A DNA stretch of 64,000 nt, taken from contig JAMWET010006790.1 of NCBI GenBank assembly GCA_024036415.1, positions 1-64,000 on the forward strand, written 5' to 3'. How positions within the stretch are numbered: position 1 is the stretch's first letter; the number at the start of each line of letters is the position of its first letter. The notes under the pieces were generated by a model that saw only the letters and a program-made list of their open reading frames with translations, was not told the DNA's origin and ran no database searches. The stretch comes from Prochilodus magdalenae. Lineage: Eukaryota > Chordata > Actinopteri > Characiformes > Prochilodontidae. Of this stretch, positions 1 through 64,000 are shown piece by piece. Made by a program: the position numbers and the translations under genes.

Positions 1-409
1 GAAGTCTCTGAAGCTCTGCACTGTTAATGCGGTAGCACTGCTAGTTCTTACCATAGTTCATCTTCAGCCCCAACCAGCAGATTAGCAAAAACCTGCAACG
101 TTCCAAAACACAGAGAGACACGATGAAAAAAACACTTGATATTTTCTTGTACCACCGCAGCTTTTTATGTGTTACTGTAAATGTGTACTTCAGCACATCG
201 TCACAGAGATTATTATCTATCTACAGTATAAAAAGTCTGAAAAATACCTCAGCAATCAGTACCCACAATTTCTAATTACTGAATGACGCGTAATGGAACT
301 TGAATGTTCAAGCCATGTGCTGCCTAAAACTGGTTGCATTATGAGAAAAATTCAAATCAGGTTCTTAATCATCTATTCTTCTTAAAAGCATCATCAGTTG
401 TTTACTTAC

Positions 410-700
410 GCTGTTTCTGCTTCTCCAACTTCCCCCGAAACTGTTCCAGCAGTGGAAGCAGCAGTCCTATGTTATAATCTATAAATGACTTCCTCTCAGA
501 GTTTGTTTGAGTGGTGAAACATAGGCCACAATATGATGAGTGATTTCGAGTGAAACAAAACAACAACAGAAGCAGCAGAAATGATAAAGATTTAATACCT
601 GCATATCTGACCAGGTATATCCATCACACGCTCTGTCCTGAACTGGTGTGAGGTGGAGGGGAGGTGGATCAGTAGGTTCTGTCCGGATTATGATGTACTG
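410..700 (-). other. Candidate first exons of a divergent minus-strand gene
   Basis: On the minus strand, ATG at 624-622 starts MDIPGQIC and reaches a donor at 598; an acceptor ending at 493 continues in frame with RKSFIDYNIGLLLPLLEQF, then KLEKQKQ, to a strong GTAAGT donor (409-404). Together they give 36 codons without a stop. A further exon-like segment (92-52, between CAG and GTAAGA) does not continue this frame. The peptide is not recognised. It could be a real 5' end of a neighbouring gene or chance. Confidence 0.22.
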
Positions 701-905
701 TGTCTCTGTATGTCCTAAATGAGCATGAACGTCAGGGGTAGGTTAAAGTCGTATGTTTAGACGTTCACATACACGGTTATTAAAAACAGTCTGCCATAAA
801 TAAAACAGGCGGAGCTTCCTACAGCATGTAGGTGGAGAACTACAGAAGATGTTCTGACTGGACTTCTTAAAGCCTTATTGTTCCGCTGTAGCAACAGGAT
901 CCAGA

Positions 906-1895
906 TCTTAGTGATGTGGGAGAGCACCACCCAGTTATACTGAACCATACCCCTGCCACTCCACCATCCTCATTCAAACCCCGACTCCACCATCCTGAGT
1001 CCCCACCACCACTCCACTGTCCTCACTCTACACACCCACTCCACCATCCTGAGTGCACACCATCGCTACACCATCCTCACTCAACCCCTCTCCACCATCA
1101 TGATTCCACACCACATGTGCCCCTGGGCTCCACTGTCCTCCACTGTACCCTCATGAGTGGCACACCAAACGCTTCAGTCCGTCACTCAACCTTCACCCAC
1201 TCCGCTGTCCTCACTCTACAACACTCCCCTCCACGATCCTGAGTTCCACTACCACCATACTGTGCAACATCCTGAGGTCCACAGCACCCCCCAACAAATC
1301 AATCCCTGTTCTCACATTAACCTTCCCAACCTCCACCATCCTGAGTCCACACCACCTCAGTCCACCACTCGCCACTCCACACTCCATGCCCACCACTATG
1401 ATCATCCACTCTCCACATCACCAGCTGCCAAATCTTCACTTCACACCACACCACCACTCCACCCATCCTCACTTCACACCACAAGTCCACCCATCACTCA
1501 TGTCCACACACCACTGGACCACTGCGCATCCATCACTCTACATCGCTTAATTACTCTCACTCCCACACCACCATTTCCACTGTCCTTAGTCCAACACCAT
1601 TGCTCCAGCCATGCTCATAACTATACCACACCCTGCTCACTCCACAACACCACTTTTTGCTGTCCCTCACCAGCAAGACCACTGCTCTACCATCCTACCT
1701 GTTCCATTCATCTTAACACAACCTCTGCACCATCCTCACTTTACATCACCTCTTCCCCTCCCCTTAGTCCACACTGCCTCTTAACCATCCCTTACTTCCA
1801 CATCACTTGCTCCACGTTCTCACTACTGCATCATATTTCCACCCTTCTGACTTCACCACTACTGCTTCCACTGGCCTCGACACTAACACCTATAT
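906..1895 (+). repeat. Degenerate CA/CT-rich tandem repeat
   Basis: A strongly pyrimidine-biased plus strand built from variants of CTCCACCATCCTGAGTCCAC, with units of roughly 15-30 bp that grow more diverged rightward. Long frames rich in H, P, S and T arise only from this composition. No conserved domain. Confidence 0.65.
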
Positions 1896-2566
1896 CTTGT
1901 TTGAAAAAGTATCGCTACACATCGATACCACGATATTCAGTGGAGAACTAAGGAAAAGCACCTATGTTACACTTAAGAAGGTGATTTGATGTATGTACAA
2001 AGTGGGAAAAAGTGGTACAAGTGTAACTACAGGTTCACTAAACTTGTGATCATTCGTCACCATTGTCTCCCAAAGACTTACTGCGAGTATTGTACTGGAC
2101 GTTCTCATCATCTGGTAACTTAAAGAGCTCCACACAAAAGTGGTGCAGTTTAGTACACAGATTTATGATACACAGTTGAACCAGCATTTTTGAAGGATCT
2201 GATTTTTAAAGATGCTTCCGTTTTATCTAACGGGCCTTGCTGCTGAGCGTGTTTTAGGAATTTTCGGCAATAATGCCACTGTAGCCAGTGCTTTGCATTC
2301 TGTCTTTTTGTTCAAACAGTCACTTGTTTTTGTGTCAGTGGAAACTTACCAGCAGCATTGTGGTTTTGCCTCTGGCCTTCAGCCTGTGGCTTTAACGGGT
2401 GGAAGAGGGGAGGAGGTGCTATAAGGCTGTTTGCTCTGTACATCAGTTGAGATCGTCAGATAAGGAGGCTGAAATTCAGCTGTGAACACACATTTACATG
2501 AGCTAATCCTTCTCTGGTATATCACTGAGGATGAAGTAAAGTCAGTAAAGCCAGAGCAGCATGACA

Positions 2567-2690
2567 CGGAGCTCAGCACGACACAGAGCGCAGCACGACA
2601 CGGAGCTCAGCATGACACAGAGCGCAGAACGACACGGAGCTCAGCATGACATAGACCTCAGCACGACACAGAGCGCACAGTACACCGTCG
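2567..2690 (+). repeat. 17-bp tandem repeat
   Basis: About seven units alternating GAGCTCAGCACGACACA and GAGCGCAGCACGACACG, a dimeric 34-bp pattern. Short minisatellite, no coding sign. Confidence 0.7.
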
Positions 2691-4143
2691 CCTCTGGTGT
2701 GTTATTATACTGAGCATGCTTTTAGTGTGTGTAGTACTGTGTGTAGTACCTCCTACACACAGTAGGGCCATGCAAGTCCAGCAAGGGCCTTTCAGGCCTT
2801 CAGAGAGGAATTACTGATTACTGTGAAATATTAATGTTTCTCTTCTAGGTCATTTTTAATGTGGTAGGAACATCATGTGTGTGGTTTTTGCCTCCACTGT
2901 AGTAATATGCTTATTTCGTTGTCCTGGTTTGGCTGAAAATAAAAACATGGTACAGGGACTGTGCTGCTGGGTCAGTCGTCTCTGGCAGCCTGTTTATGGT
3001 GAAAGAGATCAGAGAGAGTCCACAGTGGTGCAGAAGTACTGAAACGGGAAGAAGACTCAGTAAAGGAAAAGGATTATGAAAAGTCCTGGTGACAGAGATT
3101 GAATACTTGAGCTTTTTTAGGAACAGGAAGTGTGGTCGGCTACATGGCTTGTATTGTCTATCATCATTGTATTCTCTGTTTCTTAGATCATCTAAAACTG
3201 AGCGCACACTACACAACTTTTAAAACCTTATTTTCATCACATACTGGATCATAGCGAATGACTGGTGATATGACTGTGAGAGCTGGGGATTATTTCTCTA
3301 CATCTGTCAGCTGACTTGAAATTATTAGGAGAATAGTTTGAGATCTGGATCCAAACATCATAAACATGATAAAGGCTCTTATTGCTGGTGTTATGTAAGC
3401 AGCTCCTCTGTCTCTGCCATCCACAGTGCATGCAGTGTTCATACACGTCTCGTTACCTCGTATTCTCCCCATTTCAAGCCCTCTCATTGGCTGTTGCTTG
3501 AATCACATATTGAGTTACATAACTGACCATCACATTACAGGACTAATAATCAACACAATAAATAGTCAAATCAAAATGTTGAAACATTTCCAGTCACTCT
3601 GAAGGCTGAGGCCTCCAGTCACTCTAAAGCTCTAGCCACTCTGACCCGAGGCCTGCAGTGAAGCTTGAGCACTACCAAGTCTGCACCGTCAGTTGATTTC
3701 AACCTGAAAAATCACTTCAGATTGTGAACATTTGCCAGAAGAAGCAAATAAGGGTTACAACTGGGATCGAATTATGGCTTAAAGGAGACATTCGATTCCT
3801 TTTCCACTACTTAACACAGTTCACTTGTCTTAATGAAATGTCTGTGGTATCATTCTAATACGTCCCCAATAAGGCAGTGTGTTTTCTGATCTCGGCAGCC
3901 CTCCGAAACCTCACTGGACTGTCTTATTTCACAGCTTGTGGGCTGGTAAGCACTTCAGATACTCAAAACAAGAGTAAAGGAGAAGTAACAAGTTTTTTAT
4001 AATATTCCCTGTTTGAGTTTGTTGAGTTGAGTTGGTGCCGAAGTGTGGTTATGTGTTCTGTGTGCTGTATTAAATGTGAAATTAATGCGCGTATTCAACG
4101 TCTGAGCTCCGGGAGAAGAGAGTAGTTATTTTTAGTGGTTTAG

Positions 4144-4314
4144 TGGTCGGACTTCTGTTCTAGCACAACCGTACCAGTGAAACTCCTGGCTGAAGAGGAA
4201 CTGAAACCTAGTAAAAAAAGAGAAACGTGGCTAAAAGCACTGCTGGATGATCTCAGCGAGCCAAACTGTGGCCAGTGGAACGTGAAGGCTTACCACCACC
4301 CTGAGCCTCAGTAG
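4144..4314 (+). other. Unexplained 56-codon open frame, possible terminal exon
   Basis: A frame open from a TAG at 4141 to a TAG at 4312 reads WSDFCSSTTVPVKLLAEEEL onward, including RETWLKALLDDLSEPNCGQW, with balanced, protein-like composition. A TTCTAG acceptor (to 4163) lies inside it. No ATG. I do not recognise the peptide. It may be the last exon of an upstream plus-strand gene, a transposon remnant, or chance. Confidence 0.2.
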
Positions 4315-4751
4315 AAAGTAGCAGAGCTCTGGGGAACACACAGGCACCATGCAGTAAGTCCTACATACACAAGTAGTGTCCACCAGTTCAAAGAGTTAAA
4401 CTGATGATCTGTTTTCACTTTAAACCCCATAAACACTAAACAGCTGACTTCATTAATCAGCATCCTGCATGCAAATCACTTCACACTTTAATAAACACGA
4501 ACACCATCAGCGACACCAGCATCAGCAACACCAAGCACATTTCAGCATCTCACACAGAAACAGCAGCAGCTTTCTTTGGACTTCCTCTTTCAGCACTGCT
4601 ATATGAAGACTCTTCACCACCATGTATGGACAAGTTTAGGACTCGAGCCTGCAGGACATGAAGAAGCTTAAACGACTGGTGCAGTGCACAATGAGAGCAA
4701 TGGCATCTTGTGCAGTATATGATGACCTTTTAATGTTCATTGCTATATACA

Positions 4752-5036
4752 TATATATATAAGAGGAAGAGAGATTTATGTATAAGTTACATGACGACTG
4801 GAAATTCAGAAGTGATCATTTACAGTTTGTAATTATACAAATGTAGATATGATGCAGTGATCAAGTGCTTCTCCCTTATTCTCTTTGTCTCTCTCTCTGT
4901 CTCTCTTCTCTCTCTGTCTCTCTCTCTCTCTCTCTCTGTCTCTCTGTCTCTCTCTCTCTCTGTCTCTCTCTCTCAGGAAGTATTGGTTGTTGAACACGGA
5001 ACGTTTAGTCAGTCAGTCAGTCAGTGCGGGGACAGT
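4752..5036 (+). promoter_or_regulatory. Putative promoter and 5' leader of the receptor gene
   Basis: A TATA-like ATATATATAAG (about 4752-4763) is followed at once by GAGGAAG, a purine core compatible with an Ets/PU.1 site, as in many myeloid promoters. A CT-rich tract at 4868-4974 ends in CAG (4974-4976) and could serve as polypyrimidine tract and 3' splice site for an upstream 5' UTR exon, leaving 60 nt of leader before the ATG at 5037. A GTCA tetranucleotide run lies at about 5008-5024. None of these elements is proven, and the two models (proximal promoter or upstream UTR exon) compete. Confidence 0.3.
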
Positions 5037-62072
<57,036 letters not shown>

Positions 62073-62933
62073 AGAGAAAGGTAAGATGAGCTCCATCAGG
62101 TCATTACAGTTCAGTGTCATATGCTCGCTGGTGATGGGTACATTACAGCAACACTACAATTCCCAGACTGAGCGCTGCACTGACTGAGCGCTGCACTGAC
62201 TGAGCTACTAAAATGTAAAGTTCATACTTAAATATCACAACAGTACAAACAGCCCCAGTTTGAATAATTGGCCTTATTTATCAGGTTCTCATGATGTTTT
62301 TAATTGATTTGTTTTTGAGAAAGGTCCTGTGTAAAAGGCTGCACCAGATTCTGGACATGATAAATCATAGAATTGTTCAGACCTTTGTTCTTATGAGTGT
62401 GTAGATTCTGTTCCTGAATAAGAACCTGAATAAGAATCTCAAATCTCAAAAAGAAAATTCGGGCGAACGTTAGAATATTTGAGAAACTGCATAAATAAAT
62501 ATTAAGAATAGTTGGTGAATTAAGAAATATTTTGGCAAAAAAAATTTCCCATTTACTTTGAACATATTAGGTCAGGCCAGACATGTTTAAAGTCTAAATT
62601 TTACTTTTAGGTGACATATTTTTATAGAAATGATTTGGACTATTTGGTTGACTATTGCGTTTTAGTGTTTTAGCTACGTTCCAGTTCTAAAACAAAGAAT
62701 CAAAGTACGGAAACCAAACGTGTCGAGGCTGAACTAGAGTTAGTGGTAATTTCCTTTTTTGTCAAATCATTTGTTTAATGTCATCATACAGTTATATTTC
62801 ATTACTGAAGTAAATATTCAGTAATCTTAAAATGGATCAATTTCTGTTAAGCAAATACGTCTGTTTGCATTGAATTGTGAAAGCTTTACACAGTGTGAAA
62901 CAGCATAATCAATAAAGGCTTCTTCTCTTGTAG

Positions 62934-63999
62934 GTCTATAAAACCCAGTATGCCTTACACCCTCAGTAAGGAGCTGCTGAAACAGTGTTATGGCTGCCCC
63001 AGGATGTCTGAGTTCACTAGCTGTAAGAATGCTAACTGTGTGAATAGGAGAGTACACTGCTGATGCTGAGAACCCTGAGTTGTTGCAGCTTTCAAAAACT
63101 CATTTGGTACACATAGTATTTACATATGGTACATATCCCAAAGAGTGATGGTTTTATAAAAAGTAATGTTATTTGAATATTTTATACAGAAGGTTTTATT
63201 ATTTTTATACATTTGTATGAAAATTGTTTTGAAGTGTCTTATTAACTGATTGATTGTAACTAAACCATGTGAGTGTTCGAAGTATATAAGTTAGTAAATG
63301 AATCTAATTTTTATATTTCAGTCATTCATATTTAGTAATTTCTTTCAGTGTTTAATTTCATTATGCTTTGGTGTGTAATCTGTGAAATCTCTGACCTTGG
63401 AGCTTTAGCATTTTACTTTAGACCAAAATAATTAAAAACACAAAAATCAGGCCAAATGGGTTTTTGACCTGACACTTTTCTACTTTTACTCAGGTAACTT
63501 TATATGAAGGCACTTTTACACATCAGTATTTTATCTAATTATAAATACTTTACTTGAGTATTGATTTGGACTGCTCCACCCACCTCTGCTTACTGTGTAT
63601 CCTTCATGAGAACAGAACTGTACAACACTGCACCAGCACAAGCACAACGTCATGCTAAAGGAAATGTAGGGTTGTATAAATACTGTATGGCACCTCTCAG
63701 CATGGACATTTTTTTGTTTTTGTATGATTTAGTTTTTCTATGTTTGTTGAGATTTAATGAAACATTTATTGTATATTATGCTATTTTAACTTACATTATT
63801 ATTTTAATTATTGTTTTCATGTATACAGGTTAATTTTATTATTTCATATTTCATTCTTATTGTCTGTTTGCTTCCCATTTTAATATTTCCTTTTACATCT
63901 TATCTAATTTACTGTATTGTATATTAAGTATTGTTGTGTTATGTCTAAATTAATGTATTTCTAAGTGTTTTTATCAATTAATTAATCTAATAAATCCAA
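62934..63999 (+). other. Probable last exon: 3' UTR
   Basis: A CTTCTCTTGTAG acceptor ends at 62933 and would pair with the donor at 62081. No coding region follows. AATAAA is present at 63989-63994, near the window end, so the transcript may end within or just past the edge. An ATTAAA-like site near 63430 is an alternative. AT-rich, no recognised repeat. Confidence 0.35.
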
Positions 64000-64000
64000 T

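Noticed and set aside
916..1951. Long His/Pro/Ser-rich open frames
   Set aside because: They follow from the pyrimidine-rich tandem repeat; no domain, no splice context, and overlapping frames are equally open.

Overview
The window is vertebrate nuclear DNA, almost certainly from a teleost and probably an ostariophysan. It is AT-rich and densely filled with fish-type repeats: Tc1-like transposons, L2/CR1- and L1-type LINEs, a tRNA-headed V-type SINE, Ty3/gypsy pieces and MITEs. Its one convincing gene is an intron-rich immune receptor built like the fish leukocyte immune-type receptors (LITR) and Fc-receptor-like proteins. I saw no rRNA genes, functional tRNA genes, CRISPR arrays or bacterial-type genes.

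Layout. 1-4.4 kb: upstream flank with a possible divergent minus-strand gene start, a pyrimidine-rich degenerate repeat, a 17-bp repeat and an unexplained 56-codon frame. 5.0 kb: first leader exon on the plus strand. 5.1-16.9 kb: a very large first intron holding a SINE, a 39-bp minisatellite of about 45 units, LINE remnants and a fold-back element with other elements nested in it. 16.9 and 21.8 kb: two alternative copies of the second leader exon, separated by Tc1, gag and LINE debris. 23.7-55.6 kb: thirteen intact Ig-domain exons, one MITE-broken Ig pseudoexon and several smaller Ig relics, with introns full of nested transposons. 55.7-62.1 kb: a transmembrane exon, two short cytoplasmic exons, six tandem 75-bp exons that each carry one YxxV/I motif, two further tyrosine exons and the stop codon. 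62.1 kb to the end: 3' UTR with a probable intron and an AATAAA at 63989.

How the parts fit. Every internal coding exon is a multiple of three and every junction is phase 1, so any exon can be skipped or duplicated without shifting the frame. Joining exon 1, leader exon 2A, the 13 intact Ig exons, the TM exon and all cytoplasmic exons gives 4482 nt with one terminal stop, which is 1493 residues. The receptor would have a signal peptide, up to 13 Ig domains, one membrane span without an obvious charged residue, and a long tail of ITIM and ITIM-like tyrosines. That architecture suggests an inhibitory leukocyte receptor. The ligand is unknown, and whether all exons enter one transcript cannot be decided from DNA.

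The most notable features are the exon-by-exon expansion of the ITIM tail, the duplicated leader exon, the tyrosine-rich insertion in one Ig domain, and visible birth and death of Ig exons. Transposon borders are approximate unless target-site duplications are given.
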